DNA from: Harmothoe impar
Taxonomy: Eukaryota > Annelida > Polychaeta > Phyllodocida > Polynoidae
Reading direction: 5' to 3'
Assembly (NCBI GenBank): GCA_947462335.1
Contig: OX381708.1
Coordinates: 6,386,001 to 6,450,000, forward strand
DNA length: 64,000 nucleotides
This document shows, one piece after another, positions 54,783 to 64,000 of this stretch; the stretch's first letter is position 1; every line of letters starts with the position of its first letter. The notes under the pieces were generated by a model. It did no database searches and was not told where the DNA came from. It was given only the letters and a program-made list of their open reading frames with translations. Position numbers and translations under genes: made by a program.

Positions 54783-57700
54783 ATGTTGTCATATTTCATA
54801 TATTGTCCAGCAAAGCCTAAAATATTAAGTTATACTGGGGCGCACCCGACAGCCACTGACACCATAACCGGGCTGAAAGCTATAAGATGCGGTCACTTTC
54901 ATATCAGGTATCAATCATTTCACCCTCATGACATAAAAGAAATGTTCTTGCGTATCCTTCAACATGACTTTTTTACATGACATCACTAACGAGAAAGGTC
55001 TTCTTTTCACGTGTATGAATGCCAGGAGTATTTTTAAAAAGAAAAACGCTATAAGTTTAATTTTAGGATCTGACATATGTGGAGTATGTGAGTCATGGCT
55101 AAATCAAACACATTCGAATATTGACATGTACATACCCGGATATCAGTTTGTGCGCCTTGACAGGAGACCCACCATAAACAAAAATGCTGGTGGCTTAATG
55201 CTGTATCTAAGGGACACATACTATGCTGATGTGGACCAAGAAGCCTCATGTATAAATCCTGAATATGAAGTATTGTGTGTGAACGTAGAAGTTGGAAATA
55301 TTAAATACAAAATATTTGTGTGTTATAGACCGCCAGATAAAGATGTGGATAAAAATGCAATTTATAAATATTTAACAGCGATAAAAACCCGGGTTTCAAA
55401 AAATAGAAAGTTAATTTTCATGGGTGATTTTAATGTCAATTTATTGAATGATAAAGATGTTGAGGATTCAAAGGTTGATGATTTTTGTACTGAAAATGAT
55501 TTGTTTCAATTAATAACATCGCCAACCAGGGCTAGCTCAGGTACCTTACTGGACCATATTTACACTAATGTGCATAATGTACAGTCGTCAGGTGTACTAG
55601 ATTTTTATATTTCTGACCATTCGCCTGTTTATATGAATCTCAAGTGTGTGAGGACTAAGATCCCAAAGAAGCATGTAATGGCGCGTTCATACAAAAACTA
55701 TGACTTCTTTATATTTAAAAATAAATTGCAAAATATTGACTGGGACAATATATGCCAGTTAGAGGACCCCAATGAAATGTGGAAGGCTATATTAAGTAAC
55801 ATTAAGTCTTGTTTGGATTTCATGTGTCCTGTACGTAGGCTGACGATACCGGTATACACGCCTGAGTGGATGAGTAATATAATTATAAGGGAAATGCAAA
55901 GGCGAGACATGGCTTTCAGGGCAGCAAGGAGGAGTGATACACTAGATGACTGGAGAATTGCCAATTTCTATAGAAATAATGTGGAAGTCTTAATTTTTAA
56001 TAGCAGAAAAGATAAGGTAAATACACTTTTAGAACAAAAAGCAGATGACCCTGTAAAATTCTGGGCTGGGATTAGGAAATTGTTACCGGTAAAAACACAA
56101 GCGACTTTATTGAAATTAAAAAATAACATGACGGGACTAATGCTTCCAGCCAAAGAATGTGCCAGTTATATAAATAAATTCTTCTCAGAAATTGGTAAGA
56201 ACTTAGCAGAGGCGCTCCCGCAGGTAGGCGCGTATACCGGTACTAGACATGTCAATGCGCCAGAAAGAGACTGTGATATTTTACAGCCACTCGGTTATTT
56301 GGAGCTGATAAAATTGATAAAAAATATTAAGGTTAATAAACCATCATCTATAAAGCATGTCAAATCATTTGTAATTAAAGATGCCTTTTTGGCAATCTCA
56401 GATGTGGTTTTGTGTATGTATAATAAATGTCTGGCGAAAGCATGTTTCCCTGACAGCTGGAAAAATGCGACAATAGTTCCTTTACCGAAAAAAGCAAATA
56501 CAACTGATGTTAATGAACTAAGACCAATTAGCCTGTTGCCTATACCTGGAAAATTACTAGAAAAAATAGTTTGTAAAAGATTACAGTCCCATATGGACTT
56601 ATACACATTATTGACACCGAGTCAACATGGGTACCGCAAATGTCACTCTACGCAGTCAGCTATCAGTGAGCACTTGTGTAACATTATAGATAACACCATT
56701 AGCAATAACACAACAATATCCCTATATTTAGATTATAAGAAAGCTTTTGACACGGTTTCTCATTTAATACTTTTGGAAAAACTTCACGAAATTGGACTTA
56801 GCGAAAATTCAAAATCCTGGTTTAAAAGTTATTTAACTGACAGAAAGCAAAGTGTTATAGCCAATGATGTGACATCAGGCAACAGGCCTGTTACATACGG
56901 TGTACCACAGGGTTCCGTCCTCGGTCCTGTTTTATTCTCTATTTACATAAATTCTCTTCCTGACTTGCATAACTATGACATAACTCTTTATGCAGACGAC
57001 GCGGTAATATCAGTAAAAAATGCCCAATGTTTACACACCGCTTTATTAAAATTGTCTACCTGGTGTATAGAAAATAGCCTAACGGTTAATGAAAATAAGA
57101 CAAAATGGATGATTTTCAACAATGTCGAAAATATACACCCTGTTTTTAGCATAAATGGTATAGTAATTGAACAAGTAGAAAAATTCAAATATTTAGGCCT
57201 TACTTTAGACCCTGATCTTAAATTTATTGAGCACAGAAAGGAAGTCACTCGAAACATTAGGGAAAAAGTATGTCAGTTAGCCAGAACCAAACCGTATGTC
57301 GATGAAGAGGTTGCTCTTACTATATACAAGACCATGGTTTTACCTTCTTTTGATTATGTGGATTATGTGTGGGACAGACTAAACAAAGGGGAAAATCATA
57401 TTTTACAGTTATTACAAAACAAATGTCTTAGAATTGTATATAATGTTAAGTTAGAGGAGAATCCTAAGTACAATACGGATGAATTACATGAAAAAGGCAA
57501 GTGCATGCCACTTGTAGAGCGGAGAAATATACATCTACTTTATTATGCTTTTGCTGTGTCAAGAATTGATAGGTTTATAGATAAGAGAGCCTTGCCAACA
57601 AGGCGACATGATGGAAAGCGCTTAAATGTGCCTAGGTCTTTAAAACCATTAGTTATAAAGAGTTGTGTATATAGAGCTATTAAAGCTTGGAATAACTTAA

Positions 57701-58073
57701 AGGCTCAATATACGTTGATTGAAGACCTTAACTCTTTTAAAATTCAGATCAAAAAGAACTATAAGACATGTTTCATGTAAACAGCATGGAAAATGTTTTT
57801 TTATCCAAACTCATATTTAATTGTAGTATCTATAGCCACTGATCATCTCATCCCATCACATCATTCCTACCGCCTGTGATAATATTTATAGAAATATTAT
57901 AAGTGATAAAACAAGGAAATATACATTGTAACATATGACCGGCATGACTGTGAGCTACTTCTACTCTGAGATCCTTACAAAAGAAAAAAAGGGGTCTTGG
58001 AGGAAGAACGGCAATGCGCCGAATCCAATGATTAACTATGTTATTTTACCCAATAAAACACTTTAAAAAAAAA
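54783..58073 (+). mobile_element. CR1/Jockey-superfamily LINE, near full-length
   Basis: Contains the endonuclease-RT ORF at 54964-57780, then about 290 bp of 3' UTR ending TTTTACCCAATAAAACACTT and an A run at about 58065-58072. The 5' boundary is not defined; no ORF1 with a recognisable domain lies upstream. It is inserted in the intron between linker exon a' and the second zinc-ribbon exon, in the same orientation as the host gene, and its tail lies only about 16 bp before that exon's acceptor. No clear target duplication was resolved. Confidence 0.8.
54964..57780 (+). CDS. Non-LTR retrotransposon endonuclease/reverse transcriptase (ORF2)
   Basis: 938 codons, uninterrupted. The N-terminal APE-type endonuclease (about residues 10-228) has NARS near 20, the catalytic E in CESWL near 43, YRPP, GDFN at 154-157, LDHIYTN and SDH at 217-219. 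The reverse transcriptase (about 480-745) has LRPISLLP, LDYKKAFDTV, VPQGSVLGP from 647 and the catalytic YADD at 676-679. Such proteins nick genomic DNA and prime cDNA synthesis on the nick. Sequence style (VPQGSVLGP...YADD, no RNase H seen) fits the CR1/L2/Rex/Jockey group; I cannot fix the clade. All catalytic motifs are kept, so it may be recently active. ATG at 54964 is an early in-frame start; upstream ATGs are out of frame. Confidence 0.9.
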   Translation: MTFLHDITNEKGLLFTCMNARSIFKKKNAISLILGSDICGVCESWLNQTHSNIDMYIPGYQFVRLDRRPTINKNAGGLMLYLRDTYYADVDQEASCINPEYEVLCVNVEVGNIKYKIFVCYRPPDKDVDKNAIYKYLTAIKTRVSKNRKLIFMGDFNVNLLNDKDVEDSKVDDFCTENDLFQLITSPTRASSGTLLDHIYTNVHNVQSSGVLDFYISDHSPVYMNLKCVRTKIPKKHVMARSYKNYDFFIFKNKLQNIDWDNICQLEDPNEMWKAILSNIKSCLDFMCPVRRLTIPVYTPEWMSNIIIREMQRRDMAFRAARRSDTLDDWRIANFYRNNVEVLIFNSRKDKVNTLLEQKADDPVKFWAGIRKLLPVKTQATLLKLKNNMTGLMLPAKECASYINKFFSEIGKNLAEALPQVGAYTGTRHVNAPERDCDILQPLGYLELIKLIKNIKVNKPSSIKHVKSFVIKDAFLAISDVVLCMYNKCLAKACFPDSWKNATIVPLPKKANTTDVNELRPISLLPIPGKLLEKIVCKRLQSHMDLYTLLTPSQHGYRKCHSTQSAISEHLCNIIDNTISNNTTISLYLDYKKAFDTVSHLILLEKLHEIGLSENSKSWFKSYLTDRKQSVIANDVTSGNRPVTYGVPQGSVLGPVLFSIYINSLPDLHNYDITLYADDAVISVKNAQCLHTALLKLSTWCIENSLTVNENKTKWMIFNNVENIHPVFSINGIVIEQVEKFKYLGLTLDPDLKFIEHRKEVTRNIREKVCQLARTKPYVDEEVALTIYKTMVLPSFDYVDYVWDRLNKGENHILQLLQNKCLRIVYNVKLEENPKYNTDELHEKGKCMPLVERRNIHLLYYAFAVSRIDRFIDKRALPTRRHDGKRLNVPRSLKPLVIKSCVYRAIKAWNNLKAQYTLIEDLNSFKIQIKKNYKTCFM

Positions 58074-58089
58074 CTTATGTTTTCTACAG

Positions 58090-58254
58090 AGAGTGGAAGG
58101 GAAGTATGCGGTATGCCCCACCTGTGGACAGCTGAGCTCTGACTACAACACCTGTGAGGGCTGCCACAACCCTCTGCCTGACGAGCCCCGCTACTACATG
58201 CCGGAACATGCCAAGATACCACGAGTAACGACACCAAGTCAAGGGGCAGCACAG
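58090..58254 (+). CDS. C4 zinc-ribbon exon, second copy
   Basis: 165 bp, phase 0 to 0, acceptor TGTTTTCTACAG, donor CAG/GTAAGG. Same protein as 53397-53555 except at the C-terminal end (TPSQGAAQ instead of TPGQGQ). It splices in frame to the BACK-Kelch exon at 59100, giving a zinc-ribbon, BACK, Kelch order. High nucleotide identity to the first copy suggests recent exon duplication or conversion. Confidence 0.7.
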
Positions 58255-59099
58255 GTAAGGAATTAAAATGAGGACTATGGTCTATCATGAACTATTTCAT
58301 ATAATATCCTGCACCGCTAGCTTGGGAAAATTCTTTAACCAGGCATATACATGCTAATCAATGATACTTTGGTTCCTTGTATATATAACTTGCACCAGGC
58401 TCTGGTTCACATATTTATGCTATTGTTTTATCCTCATCTTAAATTTCTAGTTATGCCATGGCACACTTTATTTAATTTGATATCTCGTTCCCTGAAAAGA
58501 TGCGTGGGCGGGTGGGGGAATGGTGAGATCATCAAATACAAATTAAAATACCCGTATTTATGGAAATTACCACTGCTTATGGAAGACTTCCTTGCTAAAT
58601 TGACGCAGTCCCGTAAAGTACTTAACATGTGCAGGGTTGTTACATCGATCAATTTATGAATCAATCAATGCCTGCCACTAGACACAATATGTATCAGTAG
58701 CTAGAGACAAGACTAGACCCTTGCACTAGCATAGACAATACCAAAATTCTTATAGACATGGTCATCAAAGGCCTACCATCAATCTTGAAAAGCATAACCA
58801 ATTAGACTGGATTGCATGGATGTAGTAATACAGAAAGAAAGAGAAACTACGCAAAAGCTTTGCAGTTAACATTGTACCGAAACTCTAGACCAAAGTTCTG
58901 CGAGTGAAAGCAATGTAAATGGACTCCGATGAGTGAACTTTTCCATTTATTGCATGTCAATAGAGAAGAAACCGACATGGAAATGTAGCTCCTGCGAGGC
59001 TTCCATTGTAACCCCTGGTAGCTACCAGCACTATACTTATTGCCTTTAAAAGGCTCAGAAATGAGGTGTGTGTCACAATTTATGTTTTTTTCTCTCCAG

Positions 59100-60566
59100 G
59101 CCATCGCGCACAGCACAGCTTCTGAAAAAGCCAAGGACAGCCAGGACAACATTGATATTGAGTCTACCATAGAATACATAACGACCAATATAGATGAGAT
59201 TTTAAAGGTCCGTGGGCATGCTAATGTGACATGTGAACAACTCTTAGTTGTCATCAAACTATGGATAGGTGGTGAATACGATCTGTTTCTCAACATCAAG
59301 GATTGGCTGTATGCAGATTATGAGAACCGTAAACAGCACTTGGACAGTCTGATGAGCCACGTACGGTTCTCTCTACTCACTCCAGCACAGCTTGAAGCTG
59401 TAAAACAGATAAAGATGTACTCTGACGGGTCCTGGAAATACAATGTCCAGCTTGGAGAGGACTATCAGAAGCGGCCAATCCATAAAAAGATGATGCGTCC
59501 TACCAGTGTACGCAGCAAACCTCAACCTGTGTGCTTCAGTGAGGAGCACGCTCCTTGTATGTATACACTGGAGGAGGACGGAAAATGGAGGGAAATTGAT
59601 GTTCCCGGAATTCAAGATTTTTCTCTCGGACCTCATGCCATGATTGTGTTCAACAACTTTCTGATCGTTGTTGCAGATGAGTACCATAAAACAACCTGGT
59701 ATGTGTTTGACCCATTTACATTCGAGTGGTCAAAGATGCAAGGCATGAAACAGCCTAGAGCTAATTTTACCCTTGTGCATGATAATCGATACATTTATTC
59801 AATAGGAGGAAGTGTAAACGTAAGGGACTCTGATGAGTCAAAGGTTCTTGACACCATTGAGAGATATGACCCTGGAACCGACACATGGACTGTGATGTCA
59901 ATTAGCCTACCAAAGCCACTGGCCAAGGTAAGTGCCTGTGTGTGCTCGGGGCCATTCTTCTCCATCTACGTGGCCGGGGGATGGGACAGACTTTCCAAAG
60001 AGGGTGACTATTCATCTGAAATGAATTGCTTCAATCCAAATCTAGTGGTAGCAACCTGGCATAAGAAAGCCCCGATGTTGATTCAAAATGTTCCATATGT
60101 AATGCAAGAGATGACCTTTGATGGCAAAGATAAAGCAATTATCACTGTATGTGATGATCTAATGATTCAGTACTACGACCTGAAAAGCGACCAGTGGTCA
60201 GTGGTGAATGGTATGAGCACTAACATTGCACATGCTGGCATTGACTGGCGGTGGCACAGGAAAGGCTACATCCTGCCTGATCCAACTGAGAATGTACTCT
60301 ATGTCCTGAACATCATAGAGGGACGGTTCAAGAAGCCTAAGGAAGCAGTGTGGGCAAAGTGGCAGCTGAGAAAGATCAATCAAGATGTTTCTGCGGTTTC
60401 AGTAGAAACATTCCCAATTGAGTCTAGATGTTGGGGACATCGGGCCATGCCAGATTCCTTGGCTGTAGTCCTCGCTATGCCTACACCATCCACAAGACCA
60501 ATTGAGACTGCTCCTCCAACTGTAGGTAAAACTTCTCAGGGAAAGCGCTCAAAGCGAAGACGATAA
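59100..60566 (+). CDS. BACK-Kelch exon (terminal) of the zinc-ribbon/Kelch gene
   Basis: Acceptor TTTTTTCTCTCCAG ends 59099; open in phase 0 to the stop at 60564-60566, 488 codons. The first about 100 residues match a BACK domain (NVTCEQLLVVIKLWIGG..., YENRKQHLDSLMSHVRFSLLTPAQL), the helical part that in KLHL proteins follows BTB. Then come Kelch-type blades: FNNFLIVVADEYHKTTWYVF, ANFTLVHDNRYIYSIGG, DTIERYDPGTDTWTVMS, FSIYVAGGWDRLS, and more diverged ones to about residue 450. It ends in a basic GKRSKRRR tail, a possible nuclear signal. No BTB domain is seen here or upstream; BTB binds Cullin-3, so a ubiquitin-ligase adaptor role cannot be assumed. Confidence 0.85.
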   Translation, partial: AIAHSTASEKAKDSQDNIDIESTIEYITTNIDEILKVRGHANVTCEQLLVVIKLWIGGEYDLFLNIKDWLYADYENRKQHLDSLMSHVRFSLLTPAQLEAVKQIKMYSDGSWKYNVQLGEDYQKRPIHKKMMRPTSVRSKPQPVCFSEEHAPCMYTLEEDGKWREIDVPGIQDFSLGPHAMIVFNNFLIVVADEYHKTTWYVFDPFTFEWSKMQGMKQPRANFTLVHDNRYIYSIGGSVNVRDSDESKVLDTIERYDPGTDTWTVMSISLPKPLAKVSACVCSGPFFSIYVAGGWDRLSKEGDYSSEMNCFNPNLVVATWHKKAPMLIQNVPYVMQEMTFDGKDKAIITVCDDLMIQYYDLKSDQWSVVNGMSTNIAHAGIDWRWHRKGYILPDPTENVLYVLNIIEGRFKKPKEAVWAKWQLRKINQDVSAVSVETFPIESRCWGHRAMPDSLAVVLAMPTPSTRPIETAPPTVGKTSQGKRSKRRR

Positions 60567-60639
60567 CCAGAATTGTTGACGATGAATATAATGAACCAGA
60601 TGCCATCAAGAAAATAGAATACATCAATGACATTTTCAG

Positions 60640-60860
60640 TGTTAGGCCTAAAAACAAAAAAGTTGAGTTCCAGTAACATGGCCCAAAAAAAAGAGGGTCG
60701 GTAGGTCGGATTTTTTTTTTTTGGTAAAAAGGTGAATTTTAGTGGTAAAAACACCAAAAATGTCCTAAAATTAACAACAAAAAAAAAAAAATTAGGGTCG
60801 GCCCCAAAAATGGAGGGTCGGTCGGGATACCGGAACACAACTTTTTTTTTTTAGGCCTTA
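60640..60860. mobile_element. GGCC-poly(A) TIR element, best-preserved copy
   Basis: Left AGGCCTAAAAACAAAAAAGT, CCAGTAACATGGCCC; right GGGATACCGGAACACAACTT, T run, AGGCCTTA. Internal GGGTCGGTAGGTCGG and GGGTCGGCCCC. Lies about 75 bp after the Kelch stop, so it may be in the 3' UTR. Confidence 0.6.
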
Positions 60861-61160
60861 TCAGTGCGCTTTAAGAAAATAGAATCCCTTATAGGATCAC
60901 CTATCGGATCTACGGTATTGTGGTAATGCTAAGAAGTGGTCCTCCTATCGAATGATGACTCCTCACTTACCTGAAGCAGTCCTATAAAGTAGATAGTGTG
61001 CGCTAGGACATAAAACTTGATCAATCAACTTTTATCGACTGAAAGCTAAGTTAGTCACAGAACCCTGTGTGCTACGCTCTCATCACATTCTTGCTGCCAA
61101 GTTCGGGGTTGGTGCTCTAGTGCTGGAATGAATTAAGCTGACAGCTTATGATAGTAGAAT

Positions 61161-61397
61161 ATGTACAAGAATCAAATCCTATCACAAATAGGTAATGTTA
61201 GTGCCCAGGCTCATAGGTTTTGGAGCTATTCTAAGTTGCAAGATTTGACAATCAGAGTACTGCAAGGATCAATATTGGGACTTCTCTTATTGATTTTTCA
61301 TTTGGATAATTTTCTAAAATTGGGTTTGCAATTGCTTCAACATGCAGGCGACAGAGCCATATTTTCATTCAGTTTAAGATTTTTTAATACTGAGTAA
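61161..61397 (+). pseudogene. Fossil LINE reverse-transcriptase fragment
   Basis: The frame reads VLQGSILGLLLLIFHLDN, then about 10 residues and QHAGDRAIF, which lines up with the RT motifs VPQGSILGPLLFxIYxND and YADDxxIF. The catalytic YADD is degraded to HAGD. Surrounding frames have stops, so this is a short decayed piece, unrelated in age to the intact LINE at 54964. Confidence 0.6.
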
Positions 61398-62030
61398 TTC
61401 TGAGAAATGATCAAGATATGTTAATTACTTGGTGTAATGTAAATCAATTTACCATCTATAGCAAATTAGTGATAACAGGACTGCTCAGTACGGACTATGA
61501 CGGCCTCGTAATCTTAGCATCTCTTACACCACCCTCTTATATAACCTACACTGGGATCCTGGACCTCTCTTTTTCTCAGTGTCCTGGTCACCACAGATGC
61601 TCTGATGTCAGGTTCTATCATCCTGACTCAGGACAGGTCCATTAGCCGTTATGTGTAGCACTGTGTTGGAGGGAATGGAGCACTTGAAAATTTAGACATC
61701 CTTCACATTAAGAGTAAAAGCCTCAGCAAGTGTTGCAGTCTGTACTAATTGAAACAGTATCGATCCAGTAAACGGACTGTGATGATGACAATGAATTGTT
61801 TAAGAGTCATGTAGAAGGTATCGGAATGAATATGTTAAGAATGTAAAGTATATAATTGCAATTTATACATTATTTATATTAACTTTAAAAGATGTCCTGA
61901 AGATACATATATATTATGGAATATATTCATAGTCAATGTATTATATGCTTGAATTTTACACACTTTTATGTGAAACTTTATTGTATAACATGTAAAAATT
62001 TTATCCGGGCCTCCTGGTAATATCAAAGGA

Positions 62031-62165
62031 ATATACATAGACAGAGCTGCACGCTAAAGTCACCAAGTCACTGGTTATTGTACGAGCGGTTCTTGGGCCA
62101 TATTGCACGCTGGCCATAGGCCTAGTGCAATATGGCCCTTTGAACCGCTTTGTTTACGTCCATGA
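62031..62165 (-). repeat. Foldback element, second member (reverse orientation)
   Basis: Reverse-complement relative of 8725-8850: ATACATAGACAGAGCTGCAC, then a hairpin with arms GGGCCATATTGCAC and GTGCAATATGGCCC around CTGGCCATAGGCCTA. Arm tips differ from the first member (ATGGCCC here, CAGGCTGAGCCCC there) but stay paired, so the hairpin changed with compensation. Followed by a CACGCTA/TAGCGTG inverted pair at about 62210-62260. Confidence 0.65.
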
Positions 62166-62281
62166 GATCGCCATTTTGAATTTCCCTCAGGTCATGTGAC
62201 CCTCGGTAGCGTGTAATACGGCCACAGCGTGAAATACAACCTTATTTCACGCTACACTGAGGAACGGCTCTCCTATTGCTT

Positions 62282-63207
62282 TAACCTTGTCAGTCCGTAT
62301 CACCATGAAATAAAGATTTGTATCTAATTATATAACCATGAAAAATATTGATTTGTCATTGACCCGTTCTGCTTGGTCAGGTTATTTTTGTATGTATATT
62401 GAATAAATTATCTGAATAAAACTGATTAAAAACAAACTAACGCTCTTTTTCAAAACATGATTGTGCTTAATGAATGTATATTGGATAATACGTTTTCAAA
62501 GTGTAAATATGTTATATATATACTGAATTACATTCACATATAAACGATAAAACTACAATAGCTTCCTAACATTGCTTAGTCCATGTGGTTTGTTCCTACA
62601 GTCCTACTGTCTGAACATTGATCTAATAATTTTACTTCTCAGAATCTGAAAATATAACATTAAGTGGTATACAATACTCCATTTTATAACTGGCACCTAG
62701 ACCTTTAAAAAATTTGTAATGCATGCACGAGAGGTTTGGTTAACGTATTACCAACCAACTCTTACTTCCACTAAGCCATTGTGATAAACATATGCCATGG
62801 ATTCTCCTACATAAACTACAAATACCAGGTGAATCAGACACCGATGCGGATAATGCAATGTTTTCAGAACCAAGGAGCAGTGAATACAAGAGTTTTAAAA
62901 ACCATAATACGGTACCTAAAGTAACGAAAAGCAGACTCTAGCTGCAGGTAGTACAATAATTTAAAATCTAAGTCTGGTAATATGTGACAAGCAGTGGGGC
63001 TGGATTATTCCTGGACCTCTTGACCCTCCTTCACTCCTCCAAAATCAGGGTGCTATATCTGCTGGAAGAATTGATGGTGCAGTCAGAAGACAATTAATAT
63101 TTATTATGAATGGGCACGTCATTACTGTTCCAGTAATCTGTGTAGCCATTTAAGGATTAAGGAAAACAATTCTGCATGTCCAAAGGTGCTTTCATTTTTA
63201 TTTCCAG
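62282..63207. other. Gene-free stretch between the two Kelch paralogues
   Basis: A/T-rich, with AATAAA signals at about 62308 and 62402 which could serve the upstream gene. No zinc-ribbon exon was found before the second Kelch exon. Confidence 0.4.
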
Positions 63208-64000
63208 GCAATTTCACGGCAGGAATAGGACAGTGAAAGCCTCTTTGATATTCAGACCCCCAAATAGGCCGGCAATACATGATGGACAACATGGAGAAGG
63301 GTTTCAAGCTTCATGGGTATGCCAAGCTGACCTATGAACAGCTTGTAGTCCCTATCAAGCAGTGGATGGACGGCGAATGGGATCTATTTCTCATAATCAA
63401 GGATTGGCTGGATGTGGATTACGAGAACCGCAAACAGCACTTGGACAGTCTGATGAGCCATGTACGGTTCTCTCTGCTCACTCCGTCACAGCTCGAGGCT
63501 GTAAAGAAGATGAAGATGTATTCTGACGGATCATGGAAATACAATGTTCAGCTTGGTGAGGAGTATCACAGTCGACCAATCCATAAACGGATCATGCGGC
63601 CCACCAGTGTACGCAACAAACCTAAACCTGTGTGTATTCGTCATATGTATACCTCCTCTGTTTCTGCGCTGGAGGAGGATGGAAAGTGGACAGATATCAA
63701 TGTACCCGGCATTCCAGAATTCATCTTTGGAGTGAGTGCCGTGATTGAGTTCAACAACTTCCTAGTTATTGCGGAAGCTGGTCCAACTCAGTCATGGCAT
63801 GTGTTTGATGCAAGTACACTAAAGTGGCATAAAATGCAAAATATGAAGAGCCATAAATTAAGTTTTGTGCTTGTCCACGATGATCGATATCTGTATGCAT
63901 TAGGTGGAAATGAATTCAAAGGAGGAGACCGTAAATGTAAGGCAATCCGTACTATTGAAAGGTACGACCCTGGAACCGACTCGTGGACTGTTTTGTCAGC
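63208..64000 (+). CDS. Second BACK-Kelch paralogue, partial, 5' part disrupted
   Basis: Close relative of 59100-60566, running off the window. An acceptor-like ATTTTTATTTCCAG precedes 63208, but the frame equivalent to the first gene meets TAG at 63226-63228 and again at about 63265, and a frameshift separates this part from the next. From ATG at 63279 the frame is open to the window end (about 240 codons): BACK helices (KLTYEQLVVPIKQWMDGEWD, YENRKQHLDSLMSHVRFSLLTPSQL) then Kelch blades (VIEFNNFLVIAEA, LVHDDRYLYALGGNEF, IERYDPGTDSWTV). Either it starts at 63279 as a shorter protein without the zinc ribbon, or it is a decaying duplicate. Confidence 0.65.

Noticed and set aside
54783..54980. 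A third linker exon (CAAAGCC... after TATTGTCCAG)
   Set aside because: It has the same start phase as the other linker exons, but no matching AAAGTG/GTAGGT donor, and it lies at the LINE 5' border, so it is more likely LINE leader.

Overview
This is eukaryotic, animal-type DNA: the genes are split by GT/AG introns, the intergenic space is crowded with transposon remnants and tandem repeats, and the recognisable genes are metazoan kinds (SWIM/YqaJ/PHD protein, BACK-Kelch protein, an APE-endonuclease LINE). The density of TIR elements and the frequent TAGGCCTA-type motif recall marine invertebrates such as amphioxus, echinoderms, hemichordates or molluscs. I cannot name a species from the sequence.

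Layout. 1-8711 and 12445-21155 are near-identical direct copies at a constant offset of 12,444. Each carries the 3' part of a SWIM-YqaJ-PHD gene, followed by a piggyBac-type MITE, a Harbinger-type MITE and an unclassified TIR element with a 6-bp target duplication. 8712-12444 holds the SWIM exons (9321-10045) and two minisatellites. The simplest reading is a tandem duplication of a 12,444-bp unit (8712-21155), with an earlier copy of the unit running off the left edge of the window; an assembly duplicate is the main rival. In the second unit the predicted exons 9321-9572, 9918-10045, 13156-14369, 14834-14914 and 15421-15891 join with compatible phases, giving SWIM zinc finger, YqaJ/lambda-exonuclease-like nuclease and a C-terminal PHD-like finger. 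In the first copy the nuclease exon has two 1-bp indels that bracket its catalytic core.

21156-43700 has no gene I can support. It is a repeat landscape with a 200-N assembly gap, G/C-run Harbinger MITEs, four copies of a 225-bp repeat, an inverted GCCAATT-type repeat, 50-bp and 82-bp tandem arrays, 166-bp tandem repeats, a purine/pyrimidine minisatellite that switches strand, and several TA-flanked foldback elements, some nested. A CpG-rich, promoter-like patch lies at about 38220-38560.

43744-49005 is a minus-strand retroelement with 67-bp direct terminal repeats, a flanking AGGG, a primer-binding site matching the 3' end of tRNA-Leu, a gag-like ORF and no pol. About 2.9 kb of its interior is a minisatellite of about 21 units of roughly 136 bp. 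49006-52860 is more nested repeat.

52862-60566 holds exons of a C4 zinc-ribbon/BACK-Kelch gene. Its zinc-ribbon exon and the preceding linker exon are duplicated, and an intact CR1/Jockey-like LINE ORF (938 codons) sits in the intron of the second pair. After another repeat-rich stretch with a fossil reverse-transcriptase fragment, a second BACK-Kelch paralogue starts near 63208 and runs off the right edge; its first part is broken by stops.
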